Shown: positions 51,579-63,788, counted from the first letter of the stretch. The stretch is DNA of 64,000 nt from Nocardioides donggukensis (GCF_014842875.1 NZ_JACYXZ010000004.1:236532-300531), one strand, 5' to 3'. Notes: generated from the sequence alone by a model not told the origin. Made by a program: numbers and translations.

Positions 51579-53969
51579 ATGCCCGCACCGACCGATGACG
51601 CCCGCACGCCCCGAGGAGTGCTCTCGCACCTGGGGTCGATGGTCGCCGTCGCCGCCGTCATGGGAGTCGTGGTCGCCGGACTCGCCATCCCGTTCGCCGG
51701 CGTCATCGGCATCTCGGCCCGCAACCTCGCCGAGAACCTCAACGACCTGCCGGCCGAGCTGGAGACCGAGGCCCTGCCGCAGCGTACCCGGATCCTGGCC
51801 GCCGACGGCAGCACGATCGCGACGCTCTACGACGAGAACCGCGTCAACGTGAAGCTCACCCAGATCTCGAAGCGGATGCGGCAGGCGATCCTCTCGATCG
51901 AGGACTACCGCTTCTACCAGCACGGCGCCCTCGACGTGAAGGGCACGGTGCGCGCCTTCGTCACCAACCAGGCCGCCGGCGGCGTCGTCCAGGGCGGCTC
52001 GTCGATCACCCAGCAGATGGTGAAGCTGACGCTGCTCAACCAGGCGACCACCGACGAGGAGAAGAAGGCGGCGATGGAGGACACCATCGCCCGCAAGCTC
52101 CGCGAGCTCCGCTACGCGATCGCCTTCGAGGAGAACCACTCCAAGGACTGGATCCTCGAGCGCTACCTCAACATCGCCTACTTCGGCGACGGCGTGTACG
52201 GCGTCCAGGCGGCCGCCCGGCACTTCTTCAGCAAGGACGCCAGCAAGCTCAAGCTGCAGGAGGCCGCCACCCTGGCCGGACTCGTGAAGAACCCGGTCGG
52301 CTTCGACCCGACGGTCTACCCGGCGCGCGCCCGGGACCGGCGCAACACCGTGCTGGACCGGATGGCCGACCTCAGCGTCATCAAGCAGCGCCGCGCCGAC
52401 AAGCTCAAGAAGCGCGAGCTCGACCTGAAGGTCACCCAGAACCGCAACGGCTGCATGTTCTCGAGGGCCCCGTTCTTCTGCGACTACGTCGTGAACTTCC
52501 TCAAGGCGGACAAGTCGCTGGGCAAGACGAAGAAGGAGCGCCAGGAGGTCCTGCTCTCCGGCGGGCTGACGATCCGCACCACGCTGGACCCGCGCTTCCA
52601 GAAGGCCGCCGACGACTCGGTGCGCAAGAGCGTCTTCGCGACCGACCAGGCGATCGGCGGGCTGGCGATGGTCGAGCCGCGCACCGGCAACGTGCGCGCA
52701 CTGGCACAGTCGCGGCCCATGGGCCGCGACCGGGCCAAGGGTGAGACCTTCCTCAACTACGTGGTCAACCAGAAGTACGGCGACTCCGGCGGCTTCTCGG
52801 CCGGGTCGACGTTCAAGACCTTCGTCCTTGCCACCGCGGTCAAGCAGGGGATCCCGCTGACCACGACGATCAACTCGCCGCCCAAGATCACGATCTCGGA
52901 GTCGAAGTTCGAGGACTGCGACGGCGAGCCGTACGGCTTCGGCACCTGGTCGCCCTCGAACTCGACGACCAGCGGCCCCAAGACCCTCTACACCGGCACC
53001 CGCGAGTCGGTGAACACGTTCTTCGCCCAGCTCGAGGCGCGCACCGGCATCTGCGAGCCGTACCGGCTGGCCAAGGACCTCGGCGTCGACCTGACCAACC
53101 CCACCGGCGGCCCCGGCGGCGCCGGCGCCGAGCGGGTGCCCACGTTCACGCTGGGCACCCCGAACGCCAGCCCGCTCGAGATGGCCGAGGCGTACGCGAC
53201 GTTCGCCGGCCGCGGGCTGCACTGCGACGCCCGCCCGGTCACGAAGATCCTCGACTCCCGCGGGACGGCCGTGAAGGACTACCGCGAGACCTGCGAGCAG
53301 GTGCTGCCCAGCGCCGTCGCCGACGCCGTCAACGACGTGCTGCGCGGCGTCCAGGAGGGCGGCTTCGGCGAGAACGCCGGCATCGACCTGAACCAGGTCT
53401 CCGCCGGCAAGACCGGTACCGCCGACAGCCAGCAGGCCGTGTGGTTCGTGGGCTACACCCCGAACCTGGCCACCGCGTCGATGATCGCGGGGGCCAACCA
53501 GTTCGGGCAGCCGATCGCCCTCAAGGGTCAGACGATCGGCGGTGTCTTCCGGCCCTCCGCCAGCGGCTCCGGCTTCGCCGGCCCGATGTGGTACGGCGCG
53601 ATGTCGGTCATCGAGCAGTGGCTCGACGACGAGGACTTCGTGAAGCCGGCCCCCGGGGAGATCGCCGGCGTGCTGCTGCCGGTGCCGAACACGGCCGGCA
53701 TGGGCATCAACCAGGCCACCAAGGTGCTCGAGGACGCCGGGTTCACCGTCTCGGTCGGCTCCGAGGTCGACTCCGGCCTGGACCGGGGCCTGATCTCCTA
53801 CTCCTCGCCGGCCGCGGGGGCGACCACCTCGAGCGGTGACACGGTGACGATCTACCCCTCCGATGGGTCCCCCTACGTGCCGCCCAAGCCGAAGCCCAAG
53901 CCGAAGAAGCCCAAGAACGACGACAAGCCCGGCCGCGGTGGCGGCGGGGGCGGCGGCGGACGGGACTGA
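51579..53969 (+). CDS. Class A penicillin-binding protein with PASTA domain (PonA2-like)
   Basis: 796 aa. One membrane segment (about 19-45). The glycosyltransferase domain has E108 in SIEDYRFYQHGALDVKG and GGSSITQQMVK. The transpeptidase domain has S410 in AGSTFKTF, SVN in RESVNTFFA, and KTG in SAGKTGTAD. One PASTA domain (GMGINQATKVLEDAGFTVSV) precedes a Lys/Pro and Gly tail. Builds peptidoglycan. Divergent from whiB. Confidence 0.93.
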   Translation: MPAPTDDARTPRGVLSHLGSMVAVAAVMGVVVAGLAIPFAGVIGISARNLAENLNDLPAELETEALPQRTRILAADGSTIATLYDENRVNVKLTQISKRMRQAILSIEDYRFYQHGALDVKGTVRAFVTNQAAGGVVQGGSSITQQMVKLTLLNQATTDEEKKAAMEDTIARKLRELRYAIAFEENHSKDWILERYLNIAYFGDGVYGVQAAARHFFSKDASKLKLQEAATLAGLVKNPVGFDPTVYPARARDRRNTVLDRMADLSVIKQRRADKLKKRELDLKVTQNRNGCMFSRAPFFCDYVVNFLKADKSLGKTKKERQEVLLSGGLTIRTTLDPRFQKAADDSVRKSVFATDQAIGGLAMVEPRTGNVRALAQSRPMGRDRAKGETFLNYVVNQKYGDSGGFSAGSTFKTFVLATAVKQGIPLTTTINSPPKITISESKFEDCDGEPYGFGTWSPSNSTTSGPKTLYTGTRESVNTFFAQLEARTGICEPYRLAKDLGVDLTNPTGGPGGAGAERVPTFTLGTPNASPLEMAEAYATFAGRGLHCDARPVTKILDSRGTAVKDYRETCEQVLPSAVADAVNDVLRGVQEGGFGENAGIDLNQVSAGKTGTADSQQAVWFVGYTPNLATASMIAGANQFGQPIALKGQTIGGVFRPSASGSGFAGPMWYGAMSVIEQWLDDEDFVKPAPGEIAGVLLPVPNTAGMGINQATKVLEDAGFTVSVGSEVDSGLDRGLISYSSPAAGATTSSGDTVTIYPSDGSPYVPPKPKPKPKKPKNDDKPGRGGGGGGGGRD

Positions 53970-53991
53970 CCCGCCCGCGGGCGGTGCCGGT

Positions 53992-54453
53992 TCAGGCGCC
54001 GAGCTGGCGGCGTACCTCGGCCGCCACGGCGGAGCCGTCGGCACGGCCCTTCACCTGGGGCTGGACGACGCCCATGACCTTGCCCATGGCGCGCATGCCC
54101 TCACCGGCCGCGCCGGTGCTCTCCACGGCCGCGGCGACGATCTGTGAGATCTCGTCGGCGTCGAGCTGCTCGGGCAGGTAGTCGACGAGCACGCCGAGCT
54201 CGGAGCGCTCCTTGTCGGCCATCTCGGTGCGCCCGGCGTCGTCGAACGCGGCGGCGGCCTCGCGGCGCTTCTTGGCCTCGGTGGTCAGCACCGCCACGAC
54301 GTCCTCGTCGGTCAACGCGGTCTGGGACGAGCCGGCCACCTCGGCGGTGGTGATCGAGGTCAGGATCATCCGCAGGGTCGAGGAGCGCACGGTGTCCCGC
54401 GCTTTGATCGCGGTGGTGAGATCGGCACGCAGCCGGTCCTTGAGGGAGGCCAT
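53992..54453 (-). CDS. GatB/YqeY domain protein
   Basis: 153 aa. MASLKDRLRADLTTAIKARD then STLRMILTSITTAEV and LVDYLPEQLDADEI, typical of YqeY proteins. Thought to interact with tRNA-dependent amidation, though the role is unclear. ATG 54453 is preferred to 54462 by similarity. Convergent with the PBP gene. Confidence 0.9.
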   Translation of the reverse strand: MASLKDRLRADLTTAIKARDTVRSSTLRMILTSITTAEVAGSSQTALTDEDVVAVLTTEAKKRREAAAAFDDAGRTEMADKERSELGVLVDYLPEQLDADEISQIVAAAVESTGAAGEGMRAMGKVMGVVQPQVKGRADGSAVAAEVRRQLGA

Positions 54454-54479
54454 GCCGGCCATTGTGGCAGCCTTGCCCC

Positions 54480-55388
54480 GTGCCACTCACACGGATTCTC
54501 GGGCTCGGGGCCCTCGCCGGCCTCGGCCTGGCCGGCTACGCCGCCGCGGAGGCCCGCTCCTACACGCTGCGGCGCACCGAGCTGCCGATCCTGCCGCCGG
54601 GCCACCCGGACCTGCGGGTGCTGCACCTTTCCGACATCCACATGACGCCCGGCCAGCAGGCCAAGCAGGCCTGGCTGCGCGGCCTGGCCGACCTCGAGCC
54701 GGACCTGGTCGTCAACACCGGCGACAACCTCTCCCACCGGACCGCGGTGCGGCCGGTCCTCGACTCGCTCGGCCCGCTGCTGGAGCGACCCGGGGTGTTC
54801 GTGTTCGGCTCCAACGACTACTTCGAGCCGACCCTGCGCAACCCGCTGCGCTACCTGCTGCCCGACGACGGGCAGCGCAACATCCACACCCCTCAGCTGC
54901 CGTGGCCCAGGCTCCGGGAGGGCTTCCTCGAGGCGGGCTGGCTGGACCTCACCAACACCCACGAGCGGCTGGAGGTGGGGTCGACCTCGTTCGCGTTCGC
55001 GGGCGTCGACGACCCGCACCTCGGCTACGACGACCTCGCGGCCGTCGCCGGTCCGGCCGACCCCGAGGCCGACGTGCGGCTCGGCGTCGCCCACGCGCCG
55101 TACCTGCGGGTGCTCGACCGGTTCGCCCTGGACGGGTACGACGCGGTGCTGGCCGGGCACACGCACGGCGGGCAGGTGTGCCTGCCGGGGGTGGGGGCGC
55201 TGACCACCAACTGCGACCTCGAGGCGGCCCGCGCCAAGGGTCGGCACCGGCACCCGGCGGCGTCCCGACCGGGAGATCCGGGCTCGACCTGGCTGCACGT
55301 CTCGGCCGGGCTGGGCACCAGCCCCTACGTCCGGTTCCGGGTCGCCTGCCGGCCCGAGGTGACCCTGGTGACGCTCACCGGTCGCTGA
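54480..55388 (+). CDS. Calcineurin-like metallophosphoesterase
   Basis: 302 aa. N-terminal membrane anchor (ILGLGALAGLGLAGYAAAE). Metal motifs LSDIHM, NTGDNL, FGSNDYF (in place of GNHD) and GHTHGGQ. GTG at 54480 gives a short basic N terminus. Substrate unknown. Equivalent to the phosphoesterase next to PonA2 in mycobacteria. Confidence 0.88.
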   Translation: MPLTRILGLGALAGLGLAGYAAAEARSYTLRRTELPILPPGHPDLRVLHLSDIHMTPGQQAKQAWLRGLADLEPDLVVNTGDNLSHRTAVRPVLDSLGPLLERPGVFVFGSNDYFEPTLRNPLRYLLPDDGQRNIHTPQLPWPRLREGFLEAGWLDLTNTHERLEVGSTSFAFAGVDDPHLGYDDLAAVAGPADPEADVRLGVAHAPYLRVLDRFALDGYDAVLAGHTHGGQVCLPGVGALTTNCDLEAARAKGRHRHPAASRPGDPGSTWLHVSAGLGTSPYVRFRVACRPEVTLVTLTGR

Positions 55389-55445
55389 CGCCCGACTCGG
55401 CCCGGCCCGGCCCGGGGCGGATTCGGAGGGGTGCCCGGCCTCGGG

Positions 55446-55451
55446 TATGCT
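55446..55451 (+). promoter_or_regulatory. -10 element of tRNA-Pro
   Basis: TATGCT, about 31 nt upstream of the mature 5' end. Confidence 0.4.
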
Positions 55452-55481
55452 CGCGTCTGCTCGCGGGGCAGAACCCGTGAT

Positions 55482-55558
55482 CGGGCTGTGGCGCAGCTTG
55501 GTAGCGCGCCTCGTTCGGGACGAGGAGGCCGCAGGTTCAAATCCTGTCAGCCCGACCA
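55482..55558 (+). tRNA. tRNA-Pro (CGG anticodon)
   Basis: Acceptor CGGGCTG pairs with CAGCCCG (55548-55554), followed by A and an encoded CCA (55556-55558). The anticodon loop TTCGGGA gives CGG. The T-loop is GGTTCAAATCC. Length 77 nt. Confidence 0.93.
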
Positions 55559-55717
55559 TGTGATGTCTCAGGACATCGGAAACCGCCGGACCTGCGTGAG
55601 CGGGTCCGGCGGTGGTCATTTCTGGGGTCTGCGGGTGGGTCCTTTGGGGGCGCTGTTGCGCTGGCCTCGTCACGCTTCGGGTCGAGGACGTTGTCCGCTC
55701 TCCTCTACTCTGCGGCA

Positions 55718-56173
55718 ATGCGGTCGCTCGCGCTCTGGACGTTCGTCGGCGCCGCGCTCGCAGCCGGGTGCGGGGGCGAGGGCGGGGGCGAGGGCACCTT
55801 CGACACCTCCGGCACGGTGGACATTGTCGGATCGAGCGGATCGCAGGTGTTCGCGGCCGGGGCAACAGGTGGCGGAGCCCCCTGCCAGGGCGTCGGCGAT
55901 CTCGGGGCCTTTCGCGAGCATGCCGAGGTGATCGTGCTCGACGCGGACGGGACCCAGGTCGCGGTCGGCATGCTGGGGCGCGGCAAGATCCCGGAGGCAG
56001 CGGGAGCAGCCCACGAGTCCCCTCGCCTGACGCCGTGCACCTTCGAGTTCGACGTGTCGGAGATCCCGGCTTCGGGCGGTCCGTTCACGGCCCGGGTCGA
56101 TGAGGCCGAAGTGACGTTCGAGCAGGGTGACGGCGCGGTCGAGATCAGAGTCAGCGGCGACCAGTACCCGTGA
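55718..56173 (+). CDS. Small lipoprotein
   Basis: 151 aa, not recognised. Lipobox LAAGC after MRSLALWTFVGAA, then a Gly-rich spacer and a beta-rich domain with two cysteines (APCQ, LTPC). The frame is open slightly upstream; ATG 55718 gives a good signal peptide. Possible host-specific surface protein. Confidence 0.65.
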   Translation: MRSLALWTFVGAALAAGCGGEGGGEGTFDTSGTVDIVGSSGSQVFAAGATGGGAPCQGVGDLGAFREHAEVIVLDADGTQVAVGMLGRGKIPEAAGAAHESPRLTPCTFEFDVSEIPASGGPFTARVDEAEVTFEQGDGAVEIRVSGDQYP

Positions 56174-56270
56174 GCACCAGCAGGATCGAAGCGGGATCGC
56201 GGCTCGGCGAACGCCCGCCGAAGCCACCGGGCGGGTCCGGGAGTCGCCCGTTTCGGGGGTCCTGATCTGG

Positions 56271-56276
56271 CAGACT
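56271..56276 (+). promoter_or_regulatory. -10-like element, near-leaderless start
   Basis: CAGACT ends about 7 nt before the ATG at 56284. Confidence 0.3.
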
Positions 56277-56283
56277 GCGCGGC

Positions 56284-57159
56284 ATGCCCGACAAGGACTC
56301 CGGACCGGACCAGGACCGCGATCAGCCCTCGCTGGAGCTGCCGTCGCTGGGCAGCATGCTGCGGCGCCGCAAGTCGCCTCCCGAGCCGGCCGCGGAGCCG
56401 GAGCCGGTCGACGTGGAGCAGCCCACTGTCGCCGAGGCGACGCCGACGGAGGAGCCCACGCTCGCCGGCGGGACGGAGGAGCCCACGGCGGTCGACCAGC
56501 CGGCCGTGTCGGAGTCCACCGAGCCGCGCGAGCCCGTGGCGGCCGACGCCGTGGCCCCGGTCGGGGCACGCGAGGCCGAGGCGCCCGCCTCCGCTCCTGC
56601 GCCCGAGGAGTCGGCCGCGGTCGATCCTCCTGCTGCGCAGCCGTCCGCGCCGGCGGCTCCCGCAGCGCAGGCGACCGACCAGACCGGGCGTGACGACGAG
56701 CTCGCCGACGGGGACGCCGCCCAGGACGAGGGCACGGCCGAAACGTCCGGCGCAGGCACGGGCTTCGCCCTGCCCTCCCTCCCGCCACTCGCCGCCCGGG
56801 TGGCGGCCCCGGTCACCGGCGTCGTCGTCGGGCTGCTCGCCGTCGGGGCGACGTACCTCGCGCTCGCGGGCTGCGAGCTGGCCCGCGGCACCAGCTCCTG
56901 CGGCGGCCCCGGCCTGTTCCTGCTGCTGGCGATCATGACCGCCCTGATCCTGGTGGGCGGCGCGCTCCTGCGGGCGTGGGACGTCCCGGACCCCGGCAGC
57001 ACCAGCTTCCTCGCCGTCGGCCTGCTGGCGGTAGTCGTGCTGCTGCTCCTGCTCGACGCCGTCTTCTCACCGTGGATGCTGCTGGTGGTGCCGCTGGTCA
57101 CCGCCGCCGCGTTCGCCGCCTCGCACTGGGTGACGACCGCGTTCGTCGAGATGGACTGA
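56284..57159 (+). CDS. Membrane protein with long disordered acidic N-terminal region
   Basis: 291 aa. Residues 1-160 are Ala/Pro/Glu-rich low-complexity sequence. Four hydrophobic segments follow (VTGVVVGLLAVGATYLALAG, LFLLLAIMTALILVGGALL, FLAVGLLAVVVLLLLLDAV, MLLVVPLVTAAAFAASHWV). No known family recognised; similar layouts are common in actinobacteria. Convergent with asd. Confidence 0.7.
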   Translation: MPDKDSGPDQDRDQPSLELPSLGSMLRRRKSPPEPAAEPEPVDVEQPTVAEATPTEEPTLAGGTEEPTAVDQPAVSESTEPREPVAADAVAPVGAREAEAPASAPAPEESAAVDPPAAQPSAPAAPAAQATDQTGRDDELADGDAAQDEGTAETSGAGTGFALPSLPPLAARVAAPVTGVVVGLLAVGATYLALAGCELARGTSSCGGPGLFLLLAIMTALILVGGALLRAWDVPDPGSTSFLAVGLLAVVVLLLLLDAVFSPWMLLVVPLVTAAAFAASHWVTTAFVEMD

Positions 57160-57165
57160 GGTCGC

Positions 57166-59474
<2,309 letters not shown>

Positions 59475-59539
59475 TTGGATTCCCTCACGAGTACGACGAC
59501 ACGACAGGTCGGCGCGCACGCTCGACCACCCGGAGGATT

Positions 59540-60136
59540 CTACCGGGGGTCGGGCAGGTCCTCGCCGAGCATCTCGTTGGCGGCCGCCACCTGCTCCTGG
59601 TCGGCCTCGAAGTCAGCGTCGAGACGGTCGTGGGACACGATCGACTGCAGGGCGCGGAGCACCCCGCTGGCCTCGCTGCCCCAGCTGGCGACGTACGAGA
59701 ACTGCCACCACCACAGCGCCTCGGTGACCCGACCGGCCCGGAAGTGCCGCAGGCCGTGCGCCAGCGACGCGGCGGTGCTGGTGAGGTCGTCGGAGAGCGA
59801 GGCACTGACCAGCTCCGGCTCGCCGTAGGTGTCGAAGACCTCGACGTAGGTGTCCACCCCGTCGAGCATCCTGGCCAGGCGCAGGCGCATCTCGTCGAGG
59901 TCGGGGTCCGGCCCGGCGTCGGGCTGGAACTCCTCGGCCGGCGTGAAGTCGGCCTGCACGCCCAGCCGGGCACCGGCCAGCAGCACCTGGGAGACCTCCA
60001 GCAGGAGCAGCGAGATCGACCGGCTGGGGTCGTCGGCACGCGAGATCGCCTGCAGCGCCAGCAGGAAGCTCTCCACCTGGTCGGCGATCTGCTGGGTGAA
60101 GTCCTCGAGATCGGAGTCGATTCCCACCTCAGTCAT
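59540..60136 (-). CDS. DUF5063 family protein
   Basis: 198 aa, acidic and helical, with [20 protein letters not shown] conserved. Sits between recR and lysC as in related genomes. Start overlaps the recR stop by 8 bp. Function unknown. Confidence 0.75.
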   Translation of the reverse strand: MTEVGIDSDLEDFTQQIADQVESFLLALQAISRADDPSRSISLLLLEVSQVLLAGARLGVQADFTPAEEFQPDAGPDPDLDEMRLRLARMLDGVDTYVEVFDTYGEPELVSASLSDDLTSTAASLAHGLRHFRAGRVTEALWWWQFSYVASWGSEASGVLRALQSIVSHDRLDADFEADQEQVAAANEMLGEDLPDPR

Positions 60137-60728
60137 CGGCCGCCCTCCTTCCGGCGAAAGCCCGTCCCAAGGTGACCTCGTCGGCGTACTCGAGATCACC
60201 GCCTACCGGCAGTCCACTCGCCAAACGGGTCACGCGCAACCCCATCGGCGCCAGGTTGCGCGTGAGGAAGGTCGCAGTGGCCTCGCCCTCGAGGTTCGGA
60301 TCGGTCGCGAGGATCACCTCGGTGACCGTCCCGTCGGCGAGCCGGACCATCAACTCGCGGATCCGCAGCTGCTCGGGGCCGATGCCGTCGATCGGCGAGA
60401 TCGCGCCGCCCAGCACGTGGTAGCGGCCCCGGAACTCCCGGGTCCGCTCGATCGCGACGACGTCCTTGTACTCCTCTACGACGCACAGCACCGTCGGGTC
60501 GCGCCGCGGGTCGCGGCAGATCCGGCACTGCTCGTCCTCGGAGACGTTGAAGCACACCGAGCAGAACTTCACCCGGGCCTTGACCTGCACCAGAATGTCG
60601 GCCAGCCGCCGTACGTCGGCCGGGTCGGCCTGCAGCAGGTGGAACGCGATCCGCTGGGCGCTCTTGGGGCCGACGCCGGGCAGCTGACCGAGCTCGTCGA
60701 TCAGGTCCTGGACGATGCCTTCGTACAA
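60129..60728 (-). CDS. recR: Recombination protein RecR
   Basis: 199 aa. Hh[21 protein letters not shown], zinc finger [38 protein letters not shown], and a Walker B-like end. TTG at 60728 gives the standard length; no ATG or GTG fits better. Loads RecA with RecF/O. Confidence 0.95.
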   Translation of the reverse strand: MYEGIVQDLIDELGQLPGVGPKSAQRIAFHLLQADPADVRRLADILVQVKARVKFCSVCFNVSEDEQCRICRDPRRDPTVLCVVEEYKDVVAIERTREFRGRYHVLGGAISPIDGIGPEQLRIRELMVRLADGTVTEVILATDPNLEGEATATFLTRNLAPMGLRVTRLASGLPVGGDLEYADEVTLGRAFAGRRAADD

Positions 60729-60735
60729 CGCACGC

Positions 60736-61131
60736 TCACATCCCCAGGCCCGGCATGCCGCCGCCGAGGCCGCCGGCGGGGCCGGCACCGGGCTCGCCGC
60801 CGAGGCCGCCGGCGAGCGGACCGAGCTTCTCGGAGGCCATCGCGTCGGCGCGGGCCTTGGCGTCGCGCCACGCGGCCACGATCATGTCGCCGAGGTCGGA
60901 GAGGTCGTCGGCGTCGTTGCCGTCGAAGCCACCGGCCCGGATCACCACGTCGAGCAGGTCACCGGTGCCGTTGACCTTGACCGTGACCGCACCGCCGGAG
61001 ACGGTGCCCTCGACCTCGGACTCGGCGAGCTCGGCCTGCGCCGACATCAGCTGCTCCTGCATCTGCTGGGCCTGCTGGAGCAGGGCGTTCATGTCGAGGC
61101 CGCCTTCGCCTCCGAAGGGGTTCTGGGTCAT
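60736..61131 (-). CDS. YbaB/EbfC nucleoid-associated protein
   Basis: 131 aa. [20 protein letters not shown], then [20 protein letters not shown], then a Gly/Pro tail. Sits between dnaX and recR as usual. Confidence 0.93.
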   Translation of the reverse strand: MTQNPFGGEGGLDMNALLQQAQQMQEQLMSAQAELAESEVEGTVSGGAVTVKVNGTGDLLDVVIRAGGFDGNDADDLSDLGDMIVAAWRDAKARADAMASEKLGPLAGGLGGEPGAGPAGGLGGGMPGLGM

Positions 61132-61146
61132 CGTGGTGCCTCTCGC

Positions 61147-63501
61147 TCAGTCGTGCTTGATCTCTTGGATGATCTGCGCCCCGAGCTCACGCTGCAGCAG
61201 CTCGGCACCGGCCAGGCCGGCGCCCTCCGCGTCGGGGTCGTCCGGGTGGGCGTCCCCGTCCGCGGCGCGCGGGTCGACCGCCGGAGGGCTGCCGGCACTG
61301 CGGGTCTGCTGGATCGCCCCGCGTGCCGCACCGGAGGCGTCCGGGCCGGGTGCCGCCTGGGCCTCGGGTCGGTCGGGCTCGGTGCCCTCGGCGGGTTGCC
61401 GTGCGTGACCGGCGGGGGTGCCTGTCCCCTCCTGGCCCTCCTGGCCCTCCTGGCCCTGCTGGCCCTGAGGGCCCTGCTGGCCTTGGTGGCCTTGGTGGGC
61501 GGCCTGGCCGCTCGGATCGGGGCCGGTGCCCTGATCTACCTGAGCCGGGCCGGCGGGGGTGGCGCCGGCGCCCTGGGCGGGTGGAGCCGGCAGGTCGCTG
61601 CGCGCCCCGGGGTCGACGATCGCGTCCACCCGCCAGTCGGCACCGACCACGTCGATCGCCGCCTGCCGGACGATCTCCGGGCTGCCGCCGTTGACGAAGG
61701 ACTCCCGGGCCCCGGCGTTGGCGAAGCCGAGGGTGAGGGTCCCGGCGTCGACCGCGACCACCTGGGCGTTCTGGGTGAGGTGGATCCAGGTGACCCGCCG
61801 CTTGAGCTTGGTGGCCTCGACGATGTCCGGCCACAGCCGGCGTACGTCGACCAGGCTCAGCCCGGCCGGCTCGGCCTCGGACTGCTGCGGGGCCGGAGTG
61901 GGCTCCGGCTCGGGGGCCGGCTGCTGGGCCGCACCGGTGTCGGGCTCGGGGGCGGACCGAGCTGTCGGGGACTCGGCGGCGGCCTCGGCGGGCTCGCCGG
62001 TCTGCTCCGCGGCGGTCTGCGCGGGATGGGCGGGCTCGCCGGTCTGCTCCGCGGCGGTCTGCGCGGGTGGCTCGGTCGTCTCTCTACGTTCTGCAGGTTC
62101 GGATGGCGTGTCGACCTGCGAAACGTAGAGACTCTCCGGCTCGGCCGGCGCGGGAGCAGCTGCCGGGGACGCGGGAGCCGCCGGCGCGGGAGCCGGGGAC
62201 CCCGGAGAGGAAGCCGGGGGCGGAGGAGCAGGTGCCGAGGCAGCGGGCGCGGGAGAGGCAGTGGGCGCAGGCGCGGCCGCGCGGGCCGGGGACGGGGCCG
62301 GCGGGTGAGGCGCGGCTGCGGCCGGCTCGCCGGTGATCGCGAACCGCCGCTCGAGCCGGTCGAGCCGCGCCAGCAGGCCCTCCCGCGAGTCGTCGGCACC
62401 GGGCAGCAGCACCCGGGCGCAGATCAGCTCGAGCAGCAGCCGAGGGGCGGTGGCACCGCGCATCTCGGTGAGCCCGGTCGCCACGAGGTCGGCGGCCCGG
62501 CTCAGGTCGTGCACCCCGAATCGCGCCGCCTGCGCGACCAGCCGCTCGCCGGCGTCCTCGGCCACGTCGATCAGGCCGGAGGCGGGAGCGTCGGGCACTG
62601 CGGCCACGATCACCAGGTCCCGCAGCCGACGGAGCAGGTCCTCGGTGAACCGGCGTGGGTCCTGGCCGGTCTCGACGACCTTGTCCACGACCCCGAAGAC
62701 GGCCGCGCCGTCGCCGGCCGCGAACGCGTCGACCACCTCGTCGAGGAGCGACTCGGGGGTGTAGCCGAGCAGCCCGGTCGCCAGCGTGTGGGTGACCCCG
62801 TCGGCGCCAGCACCGCCGAGGAGCTGATCCAGCACGGAGAGGGTGTCGCGGGCCGAGCCGCCCCCGGCGCGGACCACCAGCGGGAGCGCGGCCGGCTCGA
62901 TGGCCACGCTCTCCTTGGCGCAGAGCTCCCCGAGGTACCCGGTCAGCAGCCGGGGCGGGATCAGCCGGAACGGGTAGTGATGGGTGCGCGACCGGATCGT
63001 CGGCAGCACCTTGTCCGGCTCGGTGGTCGCGAAGATGAAGCGCAGGTGCTCCGGCGGCTCCTCGACCAGCTTGAGCAGTGCGTTGAAGCCCTGCGTGGAG
63101 ACCATGTGGGCCTCGTCGATGATGTAGACCTTGTAGCGGCTGCGGACCGGGGCGAAAAACGCCTTCTCGCGCAGGTCGCGGGCGTCGTCGACGCCACCGT
63201 GCGAGGCCGCGTCGATCTCGATCACGTCGATCGAGCCGGGACCGCCACGGGCCAGGTCGCGGCACGAGTCGCACTCGCCGCACGGGTCGGCGACCGGGGC
63301 CTGCTCGCAGTTCAGCGCCCGGGCCAGGATCCGGGCGGACGTGGTCTTGCCGCAGCCGCGGGGGCCGGAGAACAGGTACGCGTGGTTGACCCGGTTGTTC
63401 GCCAGCGCGGCGCGCAGCGGCTCGGTGACGTGGTCCTGTCCGATGACCTCGGCGAACGTCTCCGGCCGGTAGCGGCGATAGAGGGCGAGGGGTGCTTCCA
63501 C
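61147..63501 (-). CDS. dnaX: DNA polymerase III gamma/tau subunit
   Basis: 784 aa. YRRYRPETFAEVIGQDHV, Walker A FSGPRGCGKTTSA, zinc module CGECDSCRDLA, DEAHM Walker B. The C-terminal ~400 residues are an Ala/Pro linker and a Gln/Gly-rich stretch (HQGHQGQQGPQGQQGQEG). An in-frame palindrome lies in the linker (62081-62131). GTG 63501 follows a -10-like TAGGGT by 7 nt, suggesting a leaderless start. Confidence 0.95.
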   Translation of the reverse strand: MEAPLALYRRYRPETFAEVIGQDHVTEPLRAALANNRVNHAYLFSGPRGCGKTTSARILARALNCEQAPVADPCGECDSCRDLARGGPGSIDVIEIDAASHGGVDDARDLREKAFFAPVRSRYKVYIIDEAHMVSTQGFNALLKLVEEPPEHLRFIFATTEPDKVLPTIRSRTHHYPFRLIPPRLLTGYLGELCAKESVAIEPAALPLVVRAGGGSARDTLSVLDQLLGGAGADGVTHTLATGLLGYTPESLLDEVVDAFAAGDGAAVFGVVDKVVETGQDPRRFTEDLLRRLRDLVIVAAVPDAPASGLIDVAEDAGERLVAQAARFGVHDLSRAADLVATGLTEMRGATAPRLLLELICARVLLPGADDSREGLLARLDRLERRFAITGEPAAAAPHPPAPSPARAAAPAPTASPAPAASAPAPPPPASSPGSPAPAPAAPASPAAAPAPAEPESLYVSQVDTPSEPAERRETTEPPAQTAAEQTGEPAHPAQTAAEQTGEPAEAAAESPTARSAPEPDTGAAQQPAPEPEPTPAPQQSEAEPAGLSLVDVRRLWPDIVEATKLKRRVTWIHLTQNAQVVAVDAGTLTLGFANAGARESFVNGGSPEIVRQAAIDVVGADWRVDAIVDPGARSDLPAPPAQGAGATPAGPAQVDQGTGPDPSGQAAHQGHQGQQGPQGQQGQEGQEGQEGTGTPAGHARQPAEGTEPDRPEAQAAPGPDASGAARGAIQQTRSAGSPPAVDPRAADGDAHPDDPDAEGAGLAGAELLQRELGAQIIQEIKHD
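62081..62131. repeat. Palindrome within the dnaX linker
   Basis: TCTCTACGTT (62081-62090) and AACGTAGAGA (62122-62131) are perfectly inverted. Inside them GCAGGT and ACCTGC pair as well. The loop is about 15 nt. Base composition is less GC-rich than the surrounding linker. Encodes ESLYVSQVDTPSEPAERRET in frame. Confidence 0.8.
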
Positions 63502-63508
63502 GCTGTGA

Positions 63509-63514
63509 ACCCTA
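63509..63514 (-). promoter_or_regulatory. -10 element of dnaX, leaderless start
   Basis: TAGGGT on the minus strand, 7 nt before the GTG at 63501. Confidence 0.5.
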
Positions 63515-63571
63515 ACCACCGGGGCCGACAGCCGGTAGGCGGGACCGGGGCCGGCGACGCCGGGGACGGAA

Positions 63572-63661
63572 AGGCCCCCCGTGCACCCGACAGAGCACGC
63601 CTGCCCTTGCTGCCTTCCGGCCCTGGGGGAGTTCAGCGAGATGCCGCCGCACGGGGGGTTG
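63572..63661 (-). ncRNA. ffs: 4.5S RNA (bacterial small SRP RNA)
   Basis: The minus strand carries the conserved tip CCAGGGCCGGAAGGCAGCAA, and the ends CCCCCCGTGC and GCACGGGGGG pair to close the rod. A -10 TAGACT (63673-63668) and -35 TTGATG (63697-63692) with 18-nt spacing precede it. Binds Ffh for membrane protein targeting. Confidence 0.93.
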
Positions 63662-63667
63662 CGCAGA

Positions 63668-63697
63668 AGTCTAGGTCAGGGGGTCCGGCCACATCAA
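63668..63697 (-). promoter_or_regulatory. Promoter of the 4.5S RNA
   Basis: -35 TTGATG (63697-63692), 18-nt spacer, -10 TAGACT (63673-63668). Confidence 0.65.
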
Positions 63698-63788
63698 AGC
63701 CGCCCACCCCACGCGGCGGGCCGCCTCCCGGACGGCGGCGCGGGAGGCGATTTCCCCGCCCCGACCCTCGACCGGTAGCCTCCTCGGC

